From Burkholderiales bacterium (GTDB taxonomy: Bacteria > Pseudomonadota > Gammaproteobacteria > Burkholderiales > Burkholderiaceae_D): 64,000 nucleotides of DNA. Of the stretch, positions 36,764 through 45,647 are shown piece after piece (the stretch's first letter is position 1; the number at the start of each line of letters is the position of its first letter). The position numbers and the translations under genes are program-made. The notes beneath the pieces were generated by a model. It was not told where the DNA came from. It ran no database searches and was given only the letters and a program-made list of their open reading frames with translations. The stretch lies in the NCBI GenBank assembly GCA_016200895.1, contig JACQDX010000132.1, forward strand, positions 1 to 64,000. Direction: 5' to 3'.

Positions 36764-37831
36764 ATGTTTGAAGAATTCATGGGCACCATGCCAGTGGCCG
36801 AACGCCAGAAATTTGATGTGGCGGCATTGGCAGACTATATGCGTCAGCATGTGGAAGGTTTCGACGCTGGGCTGGCAGACAAGCTGGTGGTTGAGCAATT
36901 CAAGGGGGGCCAGTCCAATCCCACTTTCAAACTCAGTGTGGGCGACCAGCGCTACGTCTTGCGTGCCAAACCTGGTCCAGTCGCAAAATTACTGCCTTCT
37001 GCCCATGCCATAGAACGTGAATTCAAGGTCATGAATGCCTTGAACAAAGCAGGTTTCCCGGCAGCACGCCAATATGCATTATGCACCGATGAAGATGTCA
37101 TAGGCCGCGCCTTCTACGTCATGGAATTTGTCGATGGCCGCGTGCTGTGGGATCAATCATTGCCCGGCATGACACCAGCTCAGCGCGGCGAAATCTACGA
37201 TGAAATGAACCGCGTCATCGCGCAATTGCATACTATTGATTATGCCGCCATCGGTCTGGCCGACTATGGCAAGCCTGGCAATTATTTTGCCCGCCAGATA
37301 GACCGCTGGACCAAGCAATATCGCGCTTCCGAGACTGAAAAAATCGAAGCCATGGATAGTCTTATTGAATGGCTGCCGCACAATATCCCGCAAGGTGACG
37401 ACACCAGTATCGTGCATGGCGATTACCGCCTCGACAATATGATGTTCCACCCGACCGAGCCGCGCATCATGGCGATACTGGATTGGGAACTGTCGACACT
37501 GGGGCATCCCCTGGCGGATTTTTCATATCACTGCATGAGCTGGCATGTCACGCCTGGCCAGTTCCGTGGCATTGCCGGTCTTGATCACAAGGAATTGGGC
37601 ATCCCAAATGAGCAGGAATACATTGCCAAATACTGTGAGCGCACAGGTAAAACCATACGCCAGGAAGATTTCAATTTTTATCTGGCTTACAACCTCTTCC
37701 GCATGGCGGGAATTTTGCAAGGCATCATGAAACGCTATGTTGATGGCACGGCATCCAGCGCCCAGGCCAAGAAATCTGGCGAAGCAGCACGCCCCATGGC
37801 CGAACTGGGCTGGAGCTACGCTAAAAAGTAA
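36764..37831 (+). CDS. APH-fold phosphotransferase (ACAD10/11-type acyl kinase)
   Basis: The 355-aa protein has the aminoglycoside-phosphotransferase/choline-kinase fold. LVVEQFKGGQSNPTFKLSVG is the nucleotide loop, HGDYRLDNMMFHP the catalytic loop (Asp and Asn), and ILDWELSTLGHPLADF the metal-binding Asp. This subfamily is fused to, or encoded beside, acyl-CoA dehydrogenases, as in human ACAD10/ACAD11, where the kinase phosphorylates the 4-hydroxyl of 4-hydroxyacyl-CoA. Here the acyl-CoA dehydrogenase follows after 69 nt. It is not an antibiotic-resistance enzyme by this context. A long palindrome lies upstream. Confidence 0.88.
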   Translation: MFEEFMGTMPVAERQKFDVAALADYMRQHVEGFDAGLADKLVVEQFKGGQSNPTFKLSVGDQRYVLRAKPGPVAKLLPSAHAIEREFKVMNALNKAGFPAARQYALCTDEDVIGRAFYVMEFVDGRVLWDQSLPGMTPAQRGEIYDEMNRVIAQLHTIDYAAIGLADYGKPGNYFARQIDRWTKQYRASETEKIEAMDSLIEWLPHNIPQGDDTSIVHGDYRLDNMMFHPTEPRIMAILDWELSTLGHPLADFSYHCMSWHVTPGQFRGIAGLDHKELGIPNEQEYIAKYCERTGKTIRQEDFNFYLAYNLFRMAGILQGIMKRYVDGTASSAQAKKSGEAARPMAELGWSYAKK

Positions 37832-37900
37832 TCATCTATTCAGACAGCACATTCTCTCACTTCCAAAGCAGCGCAAAACGACAATATCATTGGAGACAAC

Positions 37901-39160
37901 ATGGAATTCGAATACTCAAATCGCTGTAAAGACTTGCAAGGCAGACTCTTGCGTTTCATGGATGAGCATATTTATCCCAATGAAAAAGCTTATAAAGAAG
38001 AAATCGACCGCAATGGCCTGGAAAAAGGCAATCGCTGGATCGCAACTCAAATCATTGAAGATTTAAAACCAAAAGCACGTGCGCAGGGTTTATGGAATTT
38101 ATTCCTGCCAAAATCAGTACGAGCGCCAGAAGGTTTGTCGAATCTGGATTACGCGCCACTATGCGAAATCATGGGTCGTGTAAGCTGGGCACCGGAAGTA
38201 TTCAACTGCTCGGCACCTGACACCGGCAATATGGAGACCATAGAGCGCTATGGCAGCGAAGAGCACAAGAAGCAATGGCTGGAACCACTGTTGCGTGGCG
38301 AAATCCGCTCTGCCTTTGCCATGACAGAACCTGGGGTTGCCTCATCGGACGCCACCAATATAGAAACCCGTATAGATCGCGATGGTGATGACTATGTCAT
38401 CAATGGCCACAAGTGGTGGATATCCGGTGCCGGTGACCCACGTTGTGCCGTGTATATCCTGATGGGCAAGACTGATTTCAACGCTGCGCGCCACTCACAA
38501 CAATCGATGATACTGGTGGATGCCAAAACCCCTGGCATTACGGTAGTCCGCCCTCTTCCCGTGTTTGGTTACGATGATGCACCACATGGTCATTGCGAAA
38601 TCCTGTTTGAGAACGTGCGCGTGCCCGCATCGAATATACTTTTAGGTGAAGGCCGTGGTTTTGAAATTGCTCAAGGCCGTCTTGGCCCTGGCCGCATCCA
38701 TCACTGCATGCGTGCCATAGGTGTGGCAGAACGCGCACTGGAATTGATGTGCAAACGCCTGAACAGCCGCACTGCCTTTGGCAAGAAAATTTCCGAACAA
38801 AGCATCTGGCGTGAACGCATTGCCGAATCACGCATACAAATCGACACAACGCGCCTGTTGACGCTGAAGGCTGCGTACATGATGGACACAGTCGGCAACA
38901 AGCATGCCCAGGCAGAAATTGCCATGATCAAGGTATTGGCACCGAATGTCACCCAGCAAGTGCTGGACTGGGCCATACAGGCCCATGGTGCTGGCGGTGT
39001 TTCTGGCGACTTCCCGCTGGCGGCGCAATGGGCAGGCAACCGTACTTTGCGCCTGGCAGATGGCCCGGATGAAGTGCACAGAAATGCGATCGCCAAACTG
39101 GAACTGGCCAAGTACATCAGCCTGACTGAAGATTTGGGATTGCCAATCACCCGTTCCTAA
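37901..39160 (+). CDS. Acyl-CoA dehydrogenase (ACAD11-like)
   Basis: The 419-aa flavoenzyme has the ACAD layout: an N-terminal helical domain, a mid beta domain with [20 protein letters not shown] and [16 protein letters not shown], and a C-terminal helical domain with [17 protein letters not shown] and [16 protein letters not shown]. The sequence resembles the ACAD10/11 branch rather than straight-chain enzymes. With the upstream kinase it is predicted to convert phosphorylated 4-hydroxyacyl-CoA to an enoyl-CoA. GGAGA precedes the ATG. Confidence 0.9.
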   Translation: MEFEYSNRCKDLQGRLLRFMDEHIYPNEKAYKEEIDRNGLEKGNRWIATQIIEDLKPKARAQGLWNLFLPKSVRAPEGLSNLDYAPLCEIMGRVSWAPEVFNCSAPDTGNMETIERYGSEEHKKQWLEPLLRGEIRSAFAMTEPGVASSDATNIETRIDRDGDDYVINGHKWWISGAGDPRCAVYILMGKTDFNAARHSQQSMILVDAKTPGITVVRPLPVFGYDDAPHGHCEILFENVRVPASNILLGEGRGFEIAQGRLGPGRIHHCMRAIGVAERALELMCKRLNSRTAFGKKISEQSIWRERIAESRIQIDTTRLLTLKAAYMMDTVGNKHAQAEIAMIKVLAPNVTQQVLDWAIQAHGAGGVSGDFPLAAQWAGNRTLRLADGPDEVHRNAIAKLELAKYISLTEDLGLPITRS

Positions 39161-39183
39161 GTAAATAAATACGGATGGAGTCC

Positions 39184-39216
39184 GTGCGCAATTCGATAGC
39201 AGCACGAATTGCGCAC
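39184..39216 (+). other. Hairpin after the acyl-CoA dehydrogenase, possible terminator
   Basis: A perfect 12-bp stem GTGCGCAATTCG/CGAATTGCGCAC with a 9-nt loop sits between convergent genes. T-richness after it is poor on both strands, so termination is uncertain. Confidence 0.5.
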
Positions 39217-39233
39217 TGGACCATCACCTGATT

Positions 39234-39968
39234 TTATTTGGTACGGAAAATCACATTAACGGTTTTTTTGTACATCAATGCACCAGGCAAAGACAGGTCA
39301 CTCATGGTAGGTTTGTCGCCCGCATTGACACTTGGCCCAGCGTTATTTTGCACGAGCCTGGCTCCATCCAACCCTAGTTCACTGTCTATCCGGCTCAAAG
39401 CCTGCTCTGAAACTGCCGTTGCCCCTAACAGTTTTACAGCGAAGTCAGCAGCCAATTCCCTCGCTCTATCCCTGGCATTTTCTGCCGCTTTGGATGTCAA
39501 TTGATGCTCAATTTGCGCATAGTCTGTACGCCCAAACCGTACTGAGAAATTACCCAGATAAGGCCTGGAAAGCAGGTATTGCGTTAATGTGTTCCAGTGA
39601 TCCAAGTTTCTGACATAGATATGGAATGTTCTGATCAGGCGATGACGTTGCAGGCGCTGGTCGTTTGTCTGCATTTCGTTCGCGCTGACTAATTTCCTGG
39701 TGTCATGCGCTTCAATATCCGCAGCAACAATCTGATGACCCGACAAAAACTCCAGCACTTCACTGGATTGTGCATTTAACAGTGTCAGCGTTTCATCTGC
39801 ACTGGCCTCGAAAGATGTCAGTTCAAAATCCATTTCTGCAATATTTGCAGATAAAGTGATCGTGGCACTTCCATTGACGTGGATGAAGGGATACGTTGGC
39901 AACGTACCCGCATGAACACCTGCAGAAACAAGTGCAACAATAAAAAATATGAAATAGCGTAAATTCAT
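39234..39968 (-). CDS. SIMPL-domain (DUF541) periplasmic protein
   Basis: The 244-aa protein has a signal peptide (YFIFFIVALVSAGVHAG) and a SIMPL/DUF541 core beginning FIHVNGSATITLSANIAEMDFEL. The repeated pattern then runs to LLGATAVSEQALSRIDSE. These periplasmic proteins are of uncertain function; some are linked to oxidative stress or the envelope. It lies 72 nt after the M56 peptidase gene in the same orientation, so it may belong to the BlaI-controlled unit. Confidence 0.82.
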   Translation of the reverse strand: MNLRYFIFFIVALVSAGVHAGTLPTYPFIHVNGSATITLSANIAEMDFELTSFEASADETLTLLNAQSSEVLEFLSGHQIVAADIEAHDTRKLVSANEMQTNDQRLQRHRLIRTFHIYVRNLDHWNTLTQYLLSRPYLGNFSVRFGRTDYAQIEHQLTSKAAENARDRARELAADFAVKLLGATAVSEQALSRIDSELGLDGARLVQNNAGPSVNAGDKPTMSDLSLPGALMYKKTVNVIFRTK

Positions 39969-40040
39969 CGATACTCACTGTTATATTCATTATCCTGGGT
40001 AAAAGCCAGTGGCAGACAAGCTACCACTGGCAAAGCATGC

Positions 40041-41390
40041 TTACTCCAATTTCCAGACAAACTGCACTTTTGTCCAAATTTGTGCATACTCACCATTAAT
40101 CTTGCCTGGTATCGCTTTCTCCTTGCAGGTTTTCAACGCATCTACTACCGCATTGTCCAACATACGATGACCAGTGGAACGTTCTACTTTGGCATTCAGA
40201 ATTTCGCCATCTGCTCCAATAAGCACTGCTAATTGCACTCGTCCGGTTTCTTTTTTATTCAGAGATTCTCTCGGATACATGGGACGGCATTGGGCAAAAT
40301 CGATGACGGGTTTTTTATCACCTTTCTTTTCATCATCTCTGTAAAGCTGTTTTGCAGCGCTGGTATCTTTTGCAGTGCCAGTTTCTTTTGTAGCATTTGC
40401 AGATGAGACATTGGCATGGGCAAACAAGGTCAAGGAACTTGATACCAGACCAAGGATAAGGAATGTCGCCTTCCAGTTCACGGTTCTTACTTCAGATTTG
40501 ACGAGACGTTTGATACGGGACATAAGATTTCCTCCATGGGCCGCCTGGGCTAGTTGAGGTGTTGTGAATTGGAAGTTGGCCAACTCAGAAAGTGCAAGAG
40601 CGAGTCGTCGTGGTTCACCTGTCACTCTTGCGGCTATTTCATCCGCAATTTCTTCTCTCTCAATACGAATTTGCTTTGATATCCACCACACTGCCGGGTG
40701 GTAAAACAGCAGAGTTTCTATCGCTGTCTGGATCAGATTCAATAAATAATCGTGACGCTTGATGTGACCCATTTCATGCGCCACCAGCATTTCCAGCAAA
40801 TCAACTGGCATGCCAGTCAGCATTGCGCCAGGCAACAAAATCATTGGCCGAACTACACCTACTGTCACGGGTCCGCTTAAATCATCGACCACTCTGAATA
40901 TCACCCTGCTACGAATATGAAATTGTTGACTCATTTGATTAATACGCGTTTGCCAGAACAGATTAGGTTTGCTGCGCTTTGGGTGCGTATAAACAGCTAT
41001 CCAAAGCAGCCCTATACACATGCGCATAACAAGAACGGCGACACATATCATCCATACCATCACGACATCACTCAAATGCATTTCCAGCCACACTGAAAAA
41101 TCGATCCAGACCGGTGAGGAATCGAGTCCAAGTTGAATGGGAATTTCACTCAATGCCGAACCATCATTACTAGTGTATTTTTCACTCATTCTCATGAAAA
41201 ATTCCCGGACCGGAAGGCAGATACAGGCAATCAAAGCAATATATGCAGTTGCATAACGCGCTCTTGCCTGCGCAGAACCTATAAAATTCAACACCACAGC
41301 CAGTAGCAGCGCGGTCAGCAAGCCTTGCCAGACAAAATGCAATAATGCCCAGCCAAGCGCATTGACAGCTTGTTGAAAAAATTGGCTCAT
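40041..41390 (-). CDS. M56 BlaR1-like membrane metallopeptidase with TonB-like C-terminus
   Basis: The 449-aa protein has four N-terminal membrane helices. The cytosolic zinc-peptidase motif HEMGH (His205, Glu206, His209) sits in LVAHEMGHIKRHDYL, with a third-ligand Glu region near IEREEIADE. Another helix follows (about 312-332). The periplasmic end, about residues 370-449, is a TonB C-terminal domain (GRVQLAVLIGADGEILNAKV) instead of a beta-lactam sensor. BlaR1-type proteins sense an extracellular signal and cause cleavage of the cognate repressor. It overlaps the BlaI-type gene by 4 nt. What the TonB-like tail contacts is unknown. Confidence 0.88.
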   Translation of the reverse strand: MSQFFQQAVNALGWALLHFVWQGLLTALLLAVVLNFIGSAQARARYATAYIALIACICLPVREFFMRMSEKYTSNDGSALSEIPIQLGLDSSPVWIDFSVWLEMHLSDVVMVWMICVAVLVMRMCIGLLWIAVYTHPKRSKPNLFWQTRINQMSQQFHIRSRVIFRVVDDLSGPVTVGVVRPMILLPGAMLTGMPVDLLEMLVAHEMGHIKRHDYLLNLIQTAIETLLFYHPAVWWISKQIRIEREEIADEIAARVTGEPRRLALALSELANFQFTTPQLAQAAHGGNLMSRIKRLVKSEVRTVNWKATFLILGLVSSSLTLFAHANVSSANATKETGTAKDTSAAKQLYRDDEKKGDKKPVIDFAQCRPMYPRESLNKKETGRVQLAVLIGADGEILNAKVERSTGHRMLDNAVVDALKTCKEKAIPGKINGEYAQIWTKVQFVWKLE

Positions 41391-41767
41391 TTTTTGTCCT
41401 CATTCAGCAATTTTTGAATTTCTTCCCGTTCTTCTTTACTGACATGGCCGCGCAAAGCTGCCATTACAAGATCTTTGGCCGACCCTGAAAAAGCCTTGTG
41501 GATCAAATCTTTCAGCAGATTGGTTTGCAAGGAATCTTGTGCCTGTGCTGCGGCATATACATGGGAGCGCTGGGACTCGTCCCTGCTGAGCAGACCTTTG
41601 GCATGCATGACCTGCATGAGCCGCAATACGGTTGCATACAACAGTTCTGGCCTGTCCTGCAGCGCGGCCTGATGTACATCCTTGACAGTTGATGGCCCCA
41701 AATGCCACATCAGGCGCAGCAAATCCAATTCTGCTGTCGTCGGTTTACGTGAAATGATTTTGCCCAT
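41387..41767 (-). CDS. BlaI/MecI/CopY-family repressor
   Basis: The 126-aa winged-helix protein (PTTAELDLLRLMWHLGPSTVKDV; ATVLRLMQVMHAKGLLSRDE) is a BlaI/MecI-type repressor, normally dimeric and inactivated by cleavage in the C-terminal half. The C-terminus carries VSKEEREEIQKLLNEDKK. It overlaps the M56 peptidase start by 4 nt, giving the standard repressor/antirepressor pair. An array of TGTAGAT/TCTAGAT half-sites lies directly upstream. Confidence 0.92.
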   Translation of the reverse strand: MGKIISRKPTTAELDLLRLMWHLGPSTVKDVHQAALQDRPELLYATVLRLMQVMHAKGLLSRDESQRSHVYAAAQAQDSLQTNLLKDLIHKAFSGSAKDLVMAALRGHVSKEEREEIQKLLNEDKK

Positions 41768-41777
41768 ATCTTGCTCT

Positions 41778-41845
41778 TGTAGATAATTGATTAAGATGTA
41801 GATTATATGGTCTAGATAGTTTTGTCTAGATTATTTTGTCTACTT
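41778..41845 (-). promoter_or_regulatory. Array of BlaI-type half-sites at 14-bp spacing
   Basis: TGTAGAT occurs at 41778 and 41797, then TCTAGAT at 41811 and 41825, and TCTACT at 41839. The last four are exactly 14 bp apart. They occupy the upstream region of the repressor gene and surround a TATAAT-like element on the minus strand. This is more half-sites than a simple BlaI dyad. Confidence 0.65.
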
Positions 41846-41917
41846 CTTGCCGCAATTAAAATAAGTGCTAAAAAGATACAAACGGAAGGTTGAATGGAAG
41901 GCAGTAGCAAGAATAAG

Positions 41918-42775
41918 TTAGTGCGGTCGATGCTGATAACTACCGTAAGCAGCAGCCACGAGTATGATGAAAGCACCGGTCAATTCACGCATGCCAGGTG
42001 TTTCTTGCAAAAATAGGAATGCCAGCAGCATGCCGTACACTGGCTCCAGCGAAGTTATGGTGCTGGCAAAACTGGTGGATAAATGACGCAGGCTGAACAT
42101 GAACAAACCATGGGAGAAGGCTGTAAACACCGCACCCAGCAAGATCAATCCCGACCAGGTTTGTGCGCTGTTGCCTGCCAGGTCACCTGTCACTAATATC
42201 AAAGGTAAAAGAAAAATAGCTGCCACACCATTTTGAAAAAACGCCAGTTTAAATGGGGGCGTATGCCCACCCTGCCAGCGATTCACCATTGCCAACAAGG
42301 CGAAACTGAAGCCGGATAATATACCCAAACCTAAAGCATAAACAGCCCCATCGCCCCATGATGTGGCGCTGACCATCACTACCATCCCAACGACTACAAA
42401 TATGGTGGCCCAGGCATCATGTGCCCGTCTTGATTCTTTAAAAAACCAGGGTTCCAGCAATGCCACAAATAAAGGAAAGCTGGCAAAACCCATCAAGCCA
42501 AAAGCAACTGGCGCAAAATTGAGCGAGGCAAAAAAAGTCAGCCAATGTATGGCTAGTAAAAAACCACAAGCGATAGTGCTTTTAGATACATCGCGAAAAT
42601 GCAGTTGCCGCTGATATGCCAGCACTGGCAGCAGGCACAAGGCCGCAAACAAGGTGCGCCCAAATACTAGCAATAATGCACTGACAGTCAGTAGCTTCCC
42701 CAATACACCTGCCGCACCAAATAAAAACACGGCAATATGCAAAGCAAGCAAAGAAGGCAACGCAGTTTTTTTCAT
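41918..42775 (-). CDS. EamA/DMT-family transporter
   Basis: The 285-aa protein has ten predicted membrane helices in two EamA halves (FGAAGVLGKLLTVSALLLVFGRTLFAAL; FASTITSLEPVYGMLLAFLFLQE). This is the drug/metabolite transporter superfamily; it probably exports a small metabolite or amino acid, and the substrate is unknown. The track start at 42871 adds 32 residues; the ATG at 42775 (MKKTALPSLLALHIAVFLFG) is the family-like start, although its Shine-Dalgarno is weak. Confidence 0.85.
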   Translation of the reverse strand: MKKTALPSLLALHIAVFLFGAAGVLGKLLTVSALLLVFGRTLFAALCLLPVLAYQRQLHFRDVSKSTIACGFLLAIHWLTFFASLNFAPVAFGLMGFASFPLFVALLEPWFFKESRRAHDAWATIFVVVGMVVMVSATSWGDGAVYALGLGILSGFSFALLAMVNRWQGGHTPPFKLAFFQNGVAAIFLLPLILVTGDLAGNSAQTWSGLILLGAVFTAFSHGLFMFSLRHLSTSFASTITSLEPVYGMLLAFLFLQETPGMRELTGAFIILVAAAYGSYQHRPH

Positions 42776-42956
42776 ATTTTCTATGTGCTCGACGAGCGCC
42801 AAGTATAAAGCCGAAATATAAAGTTGAAATATAAAACCGTTCATGCAACATGTCAGATGAAGGTTTTGCACTTTTATTTTGGATTAAAGCGCAAACGCAT
42901 GAATCTATGCATAATGGATACTTGCTGTTTTCATCAACCCATTAAAGAGGGAAGCA

Positions 42957-43649
42957 ATGATAGACGTTTATTCCTGGCCGACACCAAACGGACACAAAGT
43001 ACACATCATGCTGGAAGAATGCGGCTTGCCATACCGCGCCATTCCAGTTGATATTGGCGCTGGCGATCAATTCAAAGCTGATTTCCTGGCGATTTCACCA
43101 AATAACAAGATACCTGCCATCGTCGATGCCGACGGCCCCGATGGCAAGCCTATCGCCCTGTTTGAATCTGGCGCAATCCTGATTTATCTTGCTGGCAAAA
43201 CTGGCTTATTTCTTGGAAAATCCGACAGGGAAAAATATGAAGCACTGCAATGGCTGATGTTCCAGATGGGCAGTGTTGGCCCTATGCTGGGTCAGGCCCA
43301 TCATTTCCGGATGTATGCTCCCGAAAAGATAGCGTATGCCGTTGACCGCTATACCAACGAAACCAAGCGCATCTACGGTGTCATCGATAAACAATTGGAA
43401 AAGACTAGTTATCTGGCGGGTGAAGAATATGGCATCGCTGATATCGCCACCTTTCCCTGGACACGTTCATTCGCCAATCAAGGTGTAGACTGGGCAGAAT
43501 TCCCGAATGCCAAACGCTGGTTTGATACCATTAGCCAACGTCCTGCGGTACAGCGCGGCGTGCAAGTGTTAGCAGACTTGCGCAAGCCACTCGACAATGA
43601 CAAGGCAAGAGAAGTTTTGTTTGGAAAAACACAGTACGCAAAGAAATAA
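42957..43649 (+). CDS. Glutathione S-transferase, YfcG/YghU-like (Nu class)
   Basis: The 230-aa protein has an N-terminal thioredoxin fold (IDVYSWPTPNGHKVHIMLEE with Asn/Thr in place of the usual Tyr/Ser, SPNNKIPAIVD, ALFESGAILIYLA) and a C-terminal helical domain (IADIATFPWTRSF). This pattern matches Nu-class GSTs such as YfcG, which act as disulfide-bond reductases with glutathione. AGAGGGAAG provides a good ribosome site. Confidence 0.92.
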   Translation: MIDVYSWPTPNGHKVHIMLEECGLPYRAIPVDIGAGDQFKADFLAISPNNKIPAIVDADGPDGKPIALFESGAILIYLAGKTGLFLGKSDREKYEALQWLMFQMGSVGPMLGQAHHFRMYAPEKIAYAVDRYTNETKRIYGVIDKQLEKTSYLAGEEYGIADIATFPWTRSFANQGVDWAEFPNAKRWFDTISQRPAVQRGVQVLADLRKPLDNDKAREVLFGKTQYAKK

Positions 43650-43661
43650 ACCCATTCACCG

Positions 43662-43699
43662 GGGTAAAGCCAATTGCCGTTACAATGGGCTTCACCCCC
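43662..43699 (+). other. Long imperfect hairpin between the GST and DUF2863 genes
   Basis: GGGGT, AAGCC and ATTG pair in turn with ACCCC, GGCTT and CAAT, separated by single mismatches, around a 6-nt loop. No T-run follows, so this is an mRNA structure rather than a clear terminator. It lies 17 nt before the DUF2863 start. Confidence 0.55.
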
Positions 43700-43715
43700 T
43701 CAACACTATTTCAGT

Positions 43716-44942
43716 ATGCGTCGCCCTATAAAAAGAAACCGCCTTAAACTCGCCGCTGAAAGCCAGCGCGTCGCCAATCTGGCGCTTGCAGTTGCACAAT
43801 CTGCCAGCCGGGTGGAAGACCTGGACTGGCAAGCCAAACTGGACGCACTAGTGACAAAAAGCCTCAGGCAATATCACCAGGATATGCTGGAGGCAGCGAC
43901 TGAACATTTGTTCCAGACCCACCCTAATGGTTATGAGGTACTCACTGAAACACTGGAATCAGTCAGCACTTGCGCCCAGTTTGAACATGATGGGCAGACT
44001 TATACCAGCTTGCTGATTGCCGCCCCCATATTGGCATGGACGCGCTTTGAAATTGCCTCGGGCAGTGTACCCACAGAAGCACTAAGCATACTGCACACGC
44101 AATTGAATGCCCATTTGTTGGCAGATGAGGCTCAACTGCGCCTTCTGCCCAGTCTGTACTCAATAGATCAATTGCCGCGTAGCCATGTAGAAACCTATGC
44201 CTTGCTGGAGCGTCACACTCTTGCTTTGTTAAAAAATACGCCTGCACCAGCAGAAGCCGAACGTGCGCCCACCATCCCTTTTCTGGCTGACATACGTTAT
44301 GTACTTGGGGTCCTTGTAGTCAAAAAAGGAGCCCCACTCTTCAAGTGGCAAACCATAGACGCACCTTATGATTGCGCACAAGCCAAAAGTGATGCCTTAC
44401 TGCAATGGCAGTTGCAGACAGATGCGAGCATTAAACGCCTGTTACCCGGATGTGGCATAGAACTTTTATTACCCGAAGCCTATTACACGGCTTGCCGTGA
44501 AGCAGATATCAAGATACGCCCTGCGACCATACGTTCCGCCATGTTTTATCTGACCCAAACCCTTGGTAAAGAGGCAGATCAGTTCACAGTCATCATTGCA
44601 TCTTTTGGAGAGCAGGAAAATCCAGGGCAAATCGATGAATACCGCATTAGTTTTTGCCTGCGTGACGCACCTGAAGTGATATACGGTGTAGTCTGGCCAC
44701 TGTACCAGGCTGAGGACCAGATCATTGCCGTCAATCTGGATGAAAACGAACAGCTTGCAGGTGAAATCCCAGGCATTTTGCAAGAATGCGGTGTCACTGA
44801 CATCATACAATTGGAAGAAATTTTTGCCATGGAATTCTGCGATGATTGCGGCACACCGCTATTTGCAGACAGGGACAGCGATCTCGTTCATACAGAAATG
44901 CCAGATGATGCGCCGACACCAGGTGCAACTCACTTCCACTAA
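43716..44942 (+). CDS. DUF2863 family protein
   Basis: The 408-aa soluble protein matches the DUF2863 family, found mainly in Burkholderiales: an N-terminal basic start MRRPIKRNRLKLAAESQR, ILAWTRFEIASGSVPTE in the middle and a Cys-containing end (EFCDDCGTPLFADRDSDLVH) that may bind a metal. The function is unknown. The track start is a TTG; the ATG at 43716 is better. It serves as a lineage marker for betaproteobacteria. Confidence 0.8.
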   Translation: MRRPIKRNRLKLAAESQRVANLALAVAQSASRVEDLDWQAKLDALVTKSLRQYHQDMLEAATEHLFQTHPNGYEVLTETLESVSTCAQFEHDGQTYTSLLIAAPILAWTRFEIASGSVPTEALSILHTQLNAHLLADEAQLRLLPSLYSIDQLPRSHVETYALLERHTLALLKNTPAPAEAERAPTIPFLADIRYVLGVLVVKKGAPLFKWQTIDAPYDCAQAKSDALLQWQLQTDASIKRLLPGCGIELLLPEAYYTACREADIKIRPATIRSAMFYLTQTLGKEADQFTVIIASFGEQENPGQIDEYRISFCLRDAPEVIYGVVWPLYQAEDQIIAVNLDENEQLAGEIPGILQECGVTDIIQLEEIFAMEFCDDCGTPLFADRDSDLVHTEMPDDAPTPGATHFH

Positions 44943-44974
44943 GCATCGAAATTTGTTTGGTTTGGTGGTGATAG

Positions 44975-45502
44975 ATGATGACAACAGGCAGCCCAGCACA
45001 TAAAAGCGAGCAAACCATCTCTGAAACAGACTCTGATTTTCATTTCAGAGATGGTTTGACCACTGACGCACTAGCCATTAGCCAATTGATCTCCCAGTTT
45101 GCTCCGGATTTTTGTGTCAATCCAGATGGGAGCGGTGCAGATTTATTTCTGCAATCAGTATCAGAATCTGCAGAATTTTCTTATCTCTCTGATGCCCGCC
45201 ATCACTTCATTCTTGCATGGCACGGTGAAACGCTGGCTGGCTTCATCGCCATGCGTGACGTCAGTCACCTGTTCCATCTGTTCATCAATCCATCATTTCA
45301 GAGAAAAAAACTGGCGAGCACCCTATGGCAGCGCGCCCGTCAATACGCTTCAGCACGAGGGCATACGGGCAGTTTCACTGTCAATTCTTCCTTGAATGCT
45401 ATTCCCGTATATGAGCGTTTTGGTTTCCAGACCAAAGGTGAGGTAGTAGAAATGCATGGCATTGCCTTCTTGCCTATGCAAATCCCCGTAGTCCATCCAT
45501 GA
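44975..45502 (+). CDS. GNAT-family N-acetyltransferase
   Basis: The 175-aa protein has a GNAT core: ISQLISQFAPDF, FILAWHGETLAGFIAMRDVSHLFHLFINPSFQRKKLASTLW (acetyl-CoA binding motif A with Q/R-x-x-x-L/A) and VNSSLNAIPVYERFGFQTKGE. The substrate is unknown. The first about 27 residues precede the usual start and contain a perfect 16-bp inverted repeat at DNA level. The start is therefore uncertain; no good internal alternative with a ribosome site was seen. Confidence 0.85.
   Translation: MMTTGSPAHKSEQTISETDSDFHFRDGLTTDALAISQLISQFAPDFCVNPDGSGADLFLQSVSESAEFSYLSDARHHFILAWHGETLAGFIAMRDVSHLFHLFINPSFQRKKLASTLWQRARQYASARGHTGSFTVNSSLNAIPVYERFGFQTKGEVVEMHGIAFLPMQIPVVHP
45011..45058 (+). repeat. Perfect 16-bp inverted repeat inside the start of the GNAT gene
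   Basis: CAAACCATCTCTGAAA and TTTCAGAGATGGTTTG are exact complements separated by 16 nt. They fall in codons 13-28. No T-run follows. Confidence 0.85.
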
Positions 45503-45578
45503 CAAGTTTTTACTACTCAAACACCGCCTGCCAATTTTGCTTGGCACATTTGTGAAAATCCGTTGTACAATTAGTTTT

Positions 45579-45590
45579 GAACGGTCGTGC
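45579..45590. promoter_or_regulatory. Candidate TetR-type half-palindrome upstream of the ACAD operon
   Basis: GAACGGTCGTGC has the pattern GNACG-NN-CGTNC, shared with the core of the long palindrome at 36644-36683. It lies 58 nt before the first acyl-CoA dehydrogenase. The match is short, so it is a lead, not proof. Confidence 0.4.
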
Positions 45591-45647
45591 TTTTTTCTGC
45601 TTTTTTTCTTTAATTGCTTGCTGCGGCCATTATAAACAGGAGACAAC

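Noticed and set aside
36764-37831. Aminoglycoside resistance gene
   Set aside because: The APH fold is present, but the neighbouring acyl-CoA dehydrogenase and ACAD10/11-type sequence point to an acyl kinase.
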